This document shows, piece after piece, positions 14,128-20,584 of a stretch of 20,584 nucleotides of DNA (its first letter is position 1; the number at the start of each line of letters is the position of its first letter). The notes beneath the pieces were generated by a model. It did no database searches. It had not been told where the DNA came from and worked only from the letters and a program-made list of their open reading frames with translations. The translations under genes were made by a program, and so were the position numbers. Source of the stretch: an uncultured Planctomycetales bacterium (GTDB lineage Bacteria > Planctomycetota > Planctomycetia > Pirellulales > S012-138); the NCBI GenBank assembly GCA_937982665.1, contig CALJLD010000157.1:1-20584 (forward strand), in the 5' to 3' direction.

Positions 14128-14619
14128 ATGTCCGACAAACAAGTCATCTCGTTCGAACTCAACGGCGAGTGCGTCGAGTTCTTGTGTGAACCGCGGCAGA
14201 CCTTGCTGGAAGTTCTCCGCGACACGCTGCACCTGACCGGCAGCAAAGAAGGTTGCTCCAACGGCAACTGCGGCGCGTGCACGGTGTTGCTCGATGGCCG
14301 GCCGGTGGTGAGTTGTCTCGTGCTGGCGGTGGAGTGCGAAGACGCCCGAGTGCGGACGATCGAAAGCGTCGCCTGCGACGGCGCGTTGGACGAAGTGCAG
14401 TCGGCCTTTTTGGAAGGAGCGGCGTTGCAGTGCGGGATCTGCACGCCGGGCTTTATCGTGCAGGCGGAAGCCCTGCTGGACGCCAACCCCAACCCCAGCG
14501 AAGACGACATTCGTTTCTACCTGGCTGGAAATCTCTGTCGTTGCACCGGCTATGACAAGATCGTCCGCGCAGTGCAGTCCGCCGCGGAGAAACGCCGCGA
14601 GGCAACGGCCGCTGGTTGA
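14128..14619 (+). CDS. Molybdenum hydroxylase, [2Fe-2S] subunit (CoxS/XdhC-type small subunit)
   Basis: The 163-residue small subunit has both cluster sites intact. The plant-type ferredoxin cluster uses C43, C48, C51 and C63 (GCSNGNCGACTVLLDG). The second, alpha-helical domain has C102, C105, C137 and C139 (QCGICTPGF, then NLCRCTGY) next to the molybdopterin side. It carries electrons from the Mo centre to FAD in the cytoplasmic or membrane-associated complex. Length is standard for the family, and there is no Tat or other export signal. A pyrimidine tract, not a Shine-Dalgarno sequence, precedes its ATG. The next gene, 113 bp on, is not a known subunit; the Mo subunit comes after it. Confidence 0.97.
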   Translation: MSDKQVISFELNGECVEFLCEPRQTLLEVLRDTLHLTGSKEGCSNGNCGACTVLLDGRPVVSCLVLAVECEDARVRTIESVACDGALDEVQSAFLEGAALQCGICTPGFIVQAEALLDANPNPSEDDIRFYLAGNLCRCTGYDKIVRAVQSAAEKRREATAAG

Positions 14620-14732
14620 CATCTCGCCCTCGCCGGTTGAATTCGGCCGAACCCTGACGCCAAGCCCCGCGTATCGGGTGATGACGCGATCGACGCGCGC
14701 GTGCTGATCTGCTTTATGAAAAGGGGCGATCG

Positions 14733-15266
14733 ATGGATCTCAAGCAGTTGGACAACGCGCAGTTGATGGAGCGACTGACGATCCCGTCACCTTGCACAGT
14801 CCCATGGGATTCAATGCACGGCGATGACCGCACACGCTTCTGCGATCAGTGCGCCCTCACCGTCTACAACCTGGCCGCTATGACTAAGGAAGAAGCTGGC
14901 CAGCTCATCCGCGCGAAAGAAGGGCGATTGTGTGCGAGGATCTTTCGCCGGACGGACGGGACAATCTTAACATCCGACTGCAGTCGGGAAGCGCCACGTC
15001 CGCTGTTCAACGGCAAGTCGTATGAGCCCTCCGCGCGAACTCGTGCGGCACGCCCAATCCAGTTCAGTCTGAGAATGATCTTTGCCTTTACGCTCTTCTG
15101 CGCGACAAGCCTGGGCGTTGTCCGCATCATTCCCCAAAGCTGGATTGCGACGGCTGTGAGTTGGTTTGAATCTGAGCCTCCACAAAAAGCCCAGCCAGTC
15201 AATCTTTGTGGCGCCCCACCGCTGGACGACAGCGGGTGGGAGGGTGGCTGTGTCGCCGTTGATTAG
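14733..15266 (+). CDS. Cys-rich protein with one membrane span, inside the molybdenum hydroxylase cluster
   Basis: The 177-residue protein has an N-terminal cysteine module: PCTVPWDSMHG with C21, FCDQC with C37 and C40, then LCARIFRRTDG with C67 and C83 in TSDC. These five cysteines could bind a metal, and I have the impression that such 'VYNLAAMTKEEA' modules recur in planctomycete and myxobacterial proteins, but I cannot name the family. One hydrophobic span follows at about 111-131 (FSLRMIFAFTLFCATSLGVV), then a short tail with two more cysteines. AAAAGGGG lies just upstream of the ATG, a strong Shine-Dalgarno sequence, unlike its neighbours. It lies on the same strand between the 2Fe-2S subunit (113 bp before) and the Mo subunit (210 bp after). 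A membrane-docking role for the enzyme is only an inference. Confidence 0.82.
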   Translation: MDLKQLDNAQLMERLTIPSPCTVPWDSMHGDDRTRFCDQCALTVYNLAAMTKEEAGQLIRAKEGRLCARIFRRTDGTILTSDCSREAPRPLFNGKSYEPSARTRAARPIQFSLRMIFAFTLFCATSLGVVRIIPQSWIATAVSWFESEPPQKAQPVNLCGAPPLDDSGWEGGCVAVD

Positions 15267-15476
15267 ATGCGCAATCCTCGCGCAGAAATGCTGGCTCGGG
15301 TCTCCATTTGATCGACTACTCGGCAGACTCTGGCCTGCCCAGCCAAAAAGTCTTACGCTAAGCAGCGCCAGCTTGGACATACACGCTCCGCACACGGTTG
15401 GGCCTGGCCGATCAGAAAACTGCACGCAGCAAATCGCGCAGCGTGACAAGCACGAACACCAGAATCCGAGATCCTC

Positions 15477-17756
15477 ATGGCGACAGCAGACAAGCCGAAA
15501 TACAACGTGATTGGCACCCGCCCCATTCGTCATGATGGCGTGGACAAAGTCACAGGGCGAGCGATGTACGGCGCGGACCTGCGGCTGACCGGGATGTTGC
15601 ATGCCGCTATGGTTCGCAGTCCGCATGCCCATGCGCGGATCAAGAACATCGATACCTCCAAGGCCGCGGCACTCCCCGGCGTGAGGGCTGTAGTGGCTGC
15701 GGCCGATATGCCGCAGCAAGGGGACCGTCACGTCGAGCTTGGCGAAGGGGCCGTCAACATGCGGCACCTGGCCGCCAACGTGCTCGCCCAAGACAAAGTC
15801 TTGTATCGCGGTCATCCCGTCGCGGCGGTGGCAGCGGACAATATTCACATCGCTGAAGAAGCCGCCCGGCTGATCGAAGTCGAATACGAAGTTCTGCCGC
15901 CCGTGCTGGATGTTCGCGCGGCCATGCAGGCGGACGCTCCCATCTTGAACGATGACGTGCGGACAGTGGCGGCCGGCGCGCCGGAAAGCGATCAAGACAA
16001 ACCTTCCAACATCGCCAAACACATTCTCTTTGAGAAAGGGAGCCTTGACGAAGGCTTCGCCGCTGCGGATGTCGTCATCGAGCGTGAGTTCGACACGACC
16101 ATGGTCCATCAAGGCTACATTGAACCGCACAACGCCACGGTGCTGTGGAACGCGGACGGCAAAGTGACCGTCTGGATGAGTACGCAAGGCTCGTTCACCG
16201 CGCGACAACAAACGGCCGAACTGTTGCGTCTGCCGGTCTCCAGCGTCAAAGTCGTTCCGATGGAAATCGGCGGCGGCTTTGGCGGCAAGATCTCGGTTTA
16301 TCTGCCGCCGGTTGCAGCCGTGCTCTCACGCAAGACCGGTCGTCCGGTCAAGTTGTTGATGTCTCGGACAGACGTCTTCGAAGCGACGGGGCCCACGCCT
16401 GGCTCGCACATTCGTCTCAAGTTGGGCGTGACGAAAGACGGAAAGATCACCGCCGCTGATGCTTGGGTGGCGTTCGAAGCCGGTGCGTATCCCGGCTCGC
16501 CGGTGGGCATGGCCTGCATGTGCGTGTTTGCCTGCTATGACATTCCGCACGCCCGCGTGGAAGGCTTTGATGTCTGCGTGAACAAGCCACGGACGAATGC
16601 CTATCGCGCGCCTGGCTCTACGCAGGTGGCCTTTGCGATTGAAACCGTGATTGACGAAGCTTGCGAACAACTCAAGCTCGACCCGGCTGAGTTCCGCCTG
16701 CAGAACGCTTCGAAAGAAGGCACGCAGCGAGTGGATGGGCCGAACTTCGGCCGTATCGGCATGGTCGAAACCGTCGAGGCGATCAAAGCCAGCGATCACT
16801 ATCAATCGCCGCTTCCGCAGCCGAGTTCGCCGGAACACAAAACCGGTCGTGGCATGGCCAGCGGTTTTTGGTTCAACGTGGGTCTCAAGTCCAGTGTCAC
16901 AGCCACGGTTAACGGAGACGGCACCGTCTCGCTCGTCGAAGGCTCGACCGACATCGGCGGGACGCGGACGAGCATCGCCATGCAGTTGGCCGAGACCTTG
17001 GGCATCGCCGCGGAAGACGTCCATCCAACCGTCGCCGACACCGAAGGCATTGGCTACACGGACGTGACCGGCGGCAGCCGCGTAACGTTCTCCACCGGTA
17101 TTGCGGCCGTTCGCGCGGCAGAGGAACTTCGCAACAAGCTGGCCGCCAGGGCTGCGGCCTTGTGGGATGTGCCTGACGATCAAACGAAGTACGAAGACGG
17201 TGGCGTTACCGGCCCTGACGGCAAGCGAATCGCCTTCAAGGAACTGGCCGAGAAGTTGCACATGGTCGGTGGACCAGTCATCGGTAACGGCACCTCCGGC
17301 GATCAAACGCAGGGCGGCGCGTTCGGCACGCATTGCGTTGATGTCGAAGTCGACACCGAAACCGGTAAGGTGCAGATCCTGCGGTACACCATCGCTCAAG
17401 ATGCCGGCACGGCCATTCACCCCAGCTATGTGGAAGGGCAAATGCAAGGCGGCGTTGTCCAAGGCATTGGTTGGGCCTTGAACGAAGAGTACTTCTACGA
17501 CGGCGAAGGCGCGATGCGCAACGCCACCTTCCTGGATTACCGCATGCCGACCTGCTACGACGTGCCGATGATCGAAACGATCATTGTGGAAGTGCCGGAC
17601 CCCAATCATCCCTACGGCGTCCGCGGCGTGGGCGAAGTCCCCATCTGCCCTCCGCCGGCGGCCATCGCCAACGCCATCCATCAAGCGGTGGGCGTTCGCA
17701 TGCGGCACCTGCCGATGTCGCCACCGAGATTGTTGGCCAAGATGGTGAAGGCTTAG
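15477..17756 (+). CDS. Molybdenum hydroxylase, Mo-molybdopterin-binding catalytic subunit (CoxL/XdhA family)
   Basis: The 759-residue large subunit hydroxylates or oxidises its substrate at a molybdopterin centre. It has the aldehyde oxidase/xanthine dehydrogenase N-terminal a/b hammerhead domain (about residues 15-135). Cofactor-binding motifs follow: QGSFTARQQT, GGGFGG at 265-270, and AYRAPGS at 375-381. The catalytic glutamate lies in GVGE (E720 in RGVGEVPICPPP). The active-site loop is neither AYxCSFR (form I CO dehydrogenase) nor AYRGAGR (form II), so CO oxidation is not expected; a xanthine, nicotinate or aromatic-type substrate is possible. No signal peptide is present. The start ATG has no clear Shine-Dalgarno sequence. 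The 210 bp before the gene contain no other feature. A terminator candidate lies about 155 bp downstream. Confidence 0.96.
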   Translation: MATADKPKYNVIGTRPIRHDGVDKVTGRAMYGADLRLTGMLHAAMVRSPHAHARIKNIDTSKAAALPGVRAVVAAADMPQQGDRHVELGEGAVNMRHLAANVLAQDKVLYRGHPVAAVAADNIHIAEEAARLIEVEYEVLPPVLDVRAAMQADAPILNDDVRTVAAGAPESDQDKPSNIAKHILFEKGSLDEGFAAADVVIEREFDTTMVHQGYIEPHNATVLWNADGKVTVWMSTQGSFTARQQTAELLRLPVSSVKVVPMEIGGGFGGKISVYLPPVAAVLSRKTGRPVKLLMSRTDVFEATGPTPGSHIRLKLGVTKDGKITAADAWVAFEAGAYPGSPVGMACMCVFACYDIPHARVEGFDVCVNKPRTNAYRAPGSTQVAFAIETVIDEACEQLKLDPAEFRLQNASKEGTQRVDGPNFGRIGMVETVEAIKASDHYQSPLPQPSSPEHKTGRGMASGFWFNVGLKSSVTATVNGDGTVSLVEGSTDIGGTRTSIAMQLAETLGIAAEDVHPTVADTEGIGYTDVTGGSRVTFSTGIAAVRAAEELRNKLAARAAALWDVPDDQTKYEDGGVTGPDGKRIAFKELAEKLHMVGGPVIGNGTSGDQTQGGAFGTHCVDVEVDTETGKVQILRYTIAQDAGTAIHPSYVEGQMQGGVVQGIGWALNEEYFYDGEGAMRNATFLDYRMPTCYDVPMIETIIVEVPDPNHPYGVRGVGEVPICPPPAAIANAIHQAVGVRMRHLPMSPPRLLAKMVKA

Positions 17757-18123
17757 ATCTTGCTGCCCAAGATGGCCGATAGTCGTCGACCTCCCTCCAT
17801 CAACCTCGCCCGCCATTACGCAGGGGTGATCCACCACGCCACTGCCGGCATCGATCTTGGACGAAGTTCCTCCTCTTCGGCGGAATTTGGGGAACGTGGT
17901 AACCGAGCCGGACTGGCAGGATTGCTTATAGAATTCGCCCGCCAGCCTTTTTTGGTGGCATCCATTTAACCCAAGTTACCGAGTTTATCTTGCATTTACC
18001 TCTGTCGAGGGGGATGATGTGCGAGACGAAGGGGGGTTCGTGCCTCAACCGGGCTGCCGAAATCGCGCCCAATTCAGCCAGCGGGTGCTCACAGCCTGGC
18101 TTGCGATGACAGGGGAATGACAA
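17757..18123. other. Intergenic region after the molybdenum hydroxylase cluster
   Basis: This 367-bp gap has no convincing coding frame. It holds a terminator-like structure at 17911-17953 and, at its right end, the AGGGGA Shine-Dalgarno sequence of the gene at 18124. The nine-base string CCAAGATGG at the end of the Mo subunit gene recurs about 30 bp later just after its stop codon, which may be a small local duplication. No tRNA or clear promoter pair was found. Confidence 0.5.
17911..17953 (+). terminator. Candidate intrinsic terminator of the molybdenum hydroxylase cluster
   Basis: Arms GACTGGCAGG (17911-17920) and CCCGCCAGCC (17938-17947) pair at eight of ten positions with two A-C mismatches around a CTGGC/GCCAG core, a 17-base loop, and a run of six T directly after (17948-17953). 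The imperfect stem and long loop make it moderate evidence. Confidence 0.42.
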
Positions 18124-18402
18124 ATGAACGTGCGGCTACAAGAGATTCGCGGGCGGATCACACAAAACGTTGACGCCAACTCCGGCATCGGCGAAGTGCT
18201 CAAGGCCTACAAGGTTGCGCATGCGGACCGCAAATACCTGATCGCAGAGTACGAGAAGGTTCGCCTCCGGCAGGTCGAGCTGATGAAGCGCGTGGAAGAG
18301 CTGGAAAAAGCCTGCGGCGAAGCCGTGAAAGAGATGGAAGCCTTCGATCTGCGGCAAGGAGCTTGGGACAGTTGCTGCCGTGCGATGAAGGCGGCCGGGT
18401 AG
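18124..18402 (+). CDS. Small coiled-coil protein, unknown function
   Basis: The 92-residue frame is helical throughout, with a charged, heptad-like stretch at about residues 35-75 (EYEKVRLRQVELMKRVEELEK) likely to form a coiled coil. Cysteines occur only near the end (AWDSCCRAM) and at residue 64. The ATG is supported by AGGGGA eight bases upstream. The gene stands alone on its strand and converges with the DAHP synthase gene 33 bp away. There is no signal peptide or membrane span. A family cannot be named. Confidence 0.72.
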   Translation: MNVRLQEIRGRITQNVDANSGIGEVLKAYKVAHADRKYLIAEYEKVRLRQVELMKRVEELEKACGEAVKEMEAFDLRQGAWDSCCRAMKAAG

Positions 18403-18435
18403 GTGCTTGCCGTAGTCAGCTGGCTATTTCCGATC

Positions 18436-19452
18436 TCAATTCAATGTCTTCCCCAGCAACTCCGCCATGTTGCGCAGCTGCTTCGCCACGGTCGCATATT
18501 GTTCGGGCAGGAGTGCCTGATCGCCATCGGAGAAGGCCATCTCCGGCTCATTGTGAACTTCGATGTGCACACCGTCGGCACCTGCGGCAACTCCGGCCAA
18601 CGCACACGCGGGGATCAAGCCGGGCTTGCCCGTTGCGTGGCTGGGATCAACGATGATCGGCAAGTGCGAAAGCTGTCGCACCAGCGGAACGGCCGCAATG
18701 TCAAAGACGTTGCGTGTCGCCGGGTCATAGCCTTTGATGCCGCGTTCGCACAGCACAACTTGGGAATTGCCGCGAGAGAGAACGTACTCCGCGCTCATCA
18801 ACAGATCTTTGACAGTTGCGCTCATGCCGCGCTTGAGCAGGACCGGCTTGTTCGCCTGACCCACTTCCGTCAGCAGGTTGAAGTTTTGCATGTTCCGCGC
18901 GCCAATCTGGAACATGTCGGCATACTCGGCCACAAGCGCCACTTGACGCGTGTCCATCACCTCGGTCACCACCGGCATGCCATGTTTCTTGCCGATGTCG
19001 CGGAGCAACTTGAGTCCTTCTTCGCCAAGCCCTTGGAATGAGTAAGGGCTGGTGCGCGGCTTGAACGCTCCGCCGCGAAGAACGCCAGCGCCGGCTGCTT
19101 TGACCGCTGCCGCGATGGAATCCAATCGTTCTTCGCTTTCAATCGCACATGGCCCGGCGATCATGCCGACATGTCCGCCGCCAAACTTGACGCCGCCGAC
19201 ATCGATCACGCTGGGCTCGGGATGAGCTTCGGCACTGGCCAGCTTATATGCCGGCAAAATTGGAATGACTTGGGCAACGCCGGGAATGGCGGAAAGCGGC
19301 TCGGTCTGCAGTTTCTCTTCATCGCCAATCACGCCAACAATGGTCCGGTGCGAACCGCGGCTCAGATGGGCTTGAAAGCCGAGCGACTCCACACGCTCCA
19401 CGACGTGTTGGATTTGGTCTTCGGATGCGCCTGCGGAAAGAACGATAATCAT
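18436..19452 (-). CDS. aroF: 3-deoxy-7-phosphoheptulonate (DAHP) synthase, type I-beta with N-terminal ferredoxin-like domain
   Basis: DAHP synthase condenses phosphoenolpyruvate and erythrose 4-phosphate, the first step of the shikimate pathway. The 338-residue length and layout match the Thermotoga maritima enzyme: a ferredoxin-like, ACT-related regulatory domain (about 1-70, MIIVLSAGASEDQIQ...) followed by the TIM-barrel catalytic domain. The metal ligands fall at the same numbers as in that enzyme: C102 in GPCAIES, H272 in DPSHATG, E298 in GVHIEVH and D309 in FSDGD. The substrate-binding RGGAFKPRTSPYSFQG segment is at 126-141. The N-terminal domain implies feedback control by aromatic amino acids. 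GAGG lies about eight bases before the ATG. The gene lies 112 bp downstream of obg on the same strand. Confidence 0.96.
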   Translation of the reverse strand: MIIVLSAGASEDQIQHVVERVESLGFQAHLSRGSHRTIVGVIGDEEKLQTEPLSAIPGVAQVIPILPAYKLASAEAHPEPSVIDVGGVKFGGGHVGMIAGPCAIESEERLDSIAAAVKAAGAGVLRGGAFKPRTSPYSFQGLGEEGLKLLRDIGKKHGMPVVTEVMDTRQVALVAEYADMFQIGARNMQNFNLLTEVGQANKPVLLKRGMSATVKDLLMSAEYVLSRGNSQVVLCERGIKGYDPATRNVFDIAAVPLVRQLSHLPIIVDPSHATGKPGLIPACALAGVAAGADGVHIEVHNEPEMAFSDGDQALLPEQYATVAKQLRNMAELLGKTLN

Positions 19453-19494
19453 GACCGAACCTCAATCGTTGCGTCGGGCATTGCCGACCTCGAG

Positions 19495-19513
19495 AAAATG
19501 CTCAAAAAGAGCA
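19495..19513 (-). terminator. Weak hairpin with T-run between obg and aroF
   Basis: On the minus strand TGCTC (19513-19509) and GAGCA (19503-19499) pair around a five-T loop and are followed by TTTT (19498-19495). The stem is only five base pairs, so it could attenuate transcription from obg into aroF but is a poor terminator. Confidence 0.25.
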
Positions 19514-19564
19514 AGCGGGGAGTATAGCAACGCCGCGGGACGCCTTCTACCGACGGGCGAGCGG

Positions 19565-20575
19565 TCACTCATCCGTAGCGTCCAGCCGCGCTACAACTGC
19601 TTGTGTTAAGCGTTGCAAACCCGCGCCTGTTACGGCCGAAATCACCAGAACTTCCTGGTTTGTTTCCTCGGCCAGAAGTTCCTGCACCGCCTCGGCGTCC
19701 GGCAATTCCCCCTTGGAAACGGCGATGATCTCCGGCCGCTGCGTGAGCTTTGTGCCGGGCAGATTCTCGTCGTGCAGGCGGATCTCCTCGCGAATCGCCT
19801 GATAGTTTTCAATCGGGTCAGTGCCATCCATCGGAGTCGGCTCAACAAGATGCACCAGCACCCGCGTGCGTTCCACATGCTTGAGGAACTCAAGCCCCAA
19901 GCCCACGCCGGCGTGCGCGCCTTCAATCAAGCCGGGAATGTCGGCCATGACAAAGCTGCGATCCACATCAACCTGCACAATGCCCAAGTTCGGATGCTTG
20001 GTCGTGAAAGGGTAATCGGCAATCTCCGGCCGCGCGCGAGACAAGCGACTCAGCAGCGTGCTCTTGCCGGCATTGGGTTTACCGAGCAAACCAACATCGG
20101 CAATAACTTTCAACTCCAACTTGAGTTGGCGAATCTCGCCCGGCTCGCCAGGCGTTGCGGTGCGCGGCGCTTGATTGGTGGCCGATTTGAATCGCGCGTT
20201 GCCTTTGCCACCGGCGCCTCCTTGGGCGATGACAACTTCTTCGCCAGGCGTGGACATATCCTTGAGCAGGTTGCCGTGCTCGGCGTCAAAGATCATGGTC
20301 CCAGGCGGAACACGCAATGTGATATCCGCGGCCGATTTGCCGTGACGACCATACCCTTGCCCATGCGCACCGCGCTTGGCTTTCCAAATGTGCTTTTGCG
20401 TGAGATTGGCCAGGCTGTCCACGCCAGGCTCCGCGCGAATGATAATGCTGCCGCCGTTTCCACCATCGCCGCCATCAGGCCCGCCTTTGGGGACGTACTT
20501 CTCCCGACGAAAGCTGACGCAGCCATCGCCCCCTTTCCCGGCTTCCACTCCGATTTCGACGCGATCAACAAACAT
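19565..20575 (-). CDS. obg: GTPase Obg (CgtA), ribosome-assembly and stress GTPase
   Basis: The 336-residue protein has the glycine-rich Obg domain (about 1-159, with KYVPKGGPDGGDGGNGGS and later AQGGAGGKGN) followed by the GTPase domain. The P-loop GKPNAGKS is at 165-172, the switch I region YPFTTKHPNLG at 188-198, and G3 DIPG at 212-215. The G4 motif is unusual: SKGE at 287-290 instead of NKxD. The G5 SA is at 313-314. It has no C-terminal OCT domain, like many short Obg proteins. Obg binds the 50S ribosomal subunit in the cytoplasm and links ribosome assembly to GTP/ppGpp level. ATG 20575 is chosen because the fold begins MFVDRVEI; the preceding nine bases are pyrimidine-rich. In many bacteria obg follows rplU and rpmA, which would lie just beyond the window edge. 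Confidence 0.96.
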   Translation of the reverse strand: MFVDRVEIGVEAGKGGDGCVSFRREKYVPKGGPDGGDGGNGGSIIIRAEPGVDSLANLTQKHIWKAKRGAHGQGYGRHGKSAADITLRVPPGTMIFDAEHGNLLKDMSTPGEEVVIAQGGAGGKGNARFKSATNQAPRTATPGEPGEIRQLKLELKVIADVGLLGKPNAGKSTLLSRLSRARPEIADYPFTTKHPNLGIVQVDVDRSFVMADIPGLIEGAHAGVGLGLEFLKHVERTRVLVHLVEPTPMDGTDPIENYQAIREEIRLHDENLPGTKLTQRPEIIAVSKGELPDAEAVQELLAEETNQEVLVISAVTGAGLQRLTQAVVARLDATDE

Positions 20576-20584
20576 GAGAGACAA

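Noticed and set aside
13161..14622. Antisense frames opposite the FAD and 2Fe-2S subunits
   Set aside because: Shadows of two genes with complete family motifs; no independent start signals or domains.
14967..17837. Long antisense open frames (about 414 and 503 codons) opposite the Mo subunit and its upstream region
   Set aside because: They lie opposite strongly supported genes, have His/Arg/Gly-biased composition and no recognisable domain; such frames arise from codon bias in GC-rich genes.

Overview
The window is a GC-rich, gene-dense bacterial chromosome segment, most likely from the Planctomycetota (perhaps Pirellulales-like). This is an inference. It rests on the mix of ordinary housekeeping genes with small secreted or single-membrane-span proteins of no familiar family, on transmembrane segments of the 'xxLRxxLxxxTLxAxxL' type (at 749-1120 and 14733-15266), on weak or absent Shine-Dalgarno sequences before many starts, and on many long antisense open frames. 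I see no insertion sequence, phage gene, CRISPR array, rRNA or tRNA.

Layout. 1-2255 (+): the 3' part of an ADP-ribose-pyrophosphatase-type NUDIX gene, then two small membrane proteins and a secreted protein with one CxxCH motif and a cyclase-toroid-like body. 2285-3955: a Rieske ferredoxin (-), a stand-alone LigD phosphoesterase-like domain (+), and a membrane-anchored protein (-) whose 3' end overlaps the LigD-like gene by 17 bp. 4299-8084 (-): a zinc-ribbon-like protein, glutaminyl-tRNA synthetase and a LarA-fold protein that has lost the racemase catalytic residues. 8287-9246: a convergent pair, a small Cys/Gly/Pro lipoprotein (+) and a secreted His-rich protein (-), with a strong terminator between them. 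9402-11714 (-): glutamyl-tRNA synthetase followed by a membrane-spanning paralogue of the zinc-ribbon-like protein. 11958-12991: a divergent pair, a small acidic protein (-) and a membrane protein (+) cut by an in-frame TAA. 13131-17756 (+): a three-subunit molybdenum hydroxylase in the order FAD, 2Fe-2S, Mo, with a Cys-rich membrane protein gene between the last two subunits. 18124-20575: a small coiled-coil protein (+), then DAHP synthase and the GTPase Obg (both -).

How the genes fit together. The molybdenum hydroxylase is the only clear multi-subunit enzyme; its active-site loop rules out CO dehydrogenase of either usual form, and its substrate cannot be read from sequence. GlnRS and GluRS within 4.5 kb point to direct charging of tRNA-Gln. 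The most unusual pattern is the pair of nine-cysteine paralogues, one next to each of these two synthetases and differing mainly by a transmembrane insert. Other points worth a second look are an extra C-terminal module on GlnRS, pyrimidine-rich heptad-like tracts directly before two start codons, a non-canonical G4 motif in Obg, and the nonsense-interrupted gene at 12356-12991.
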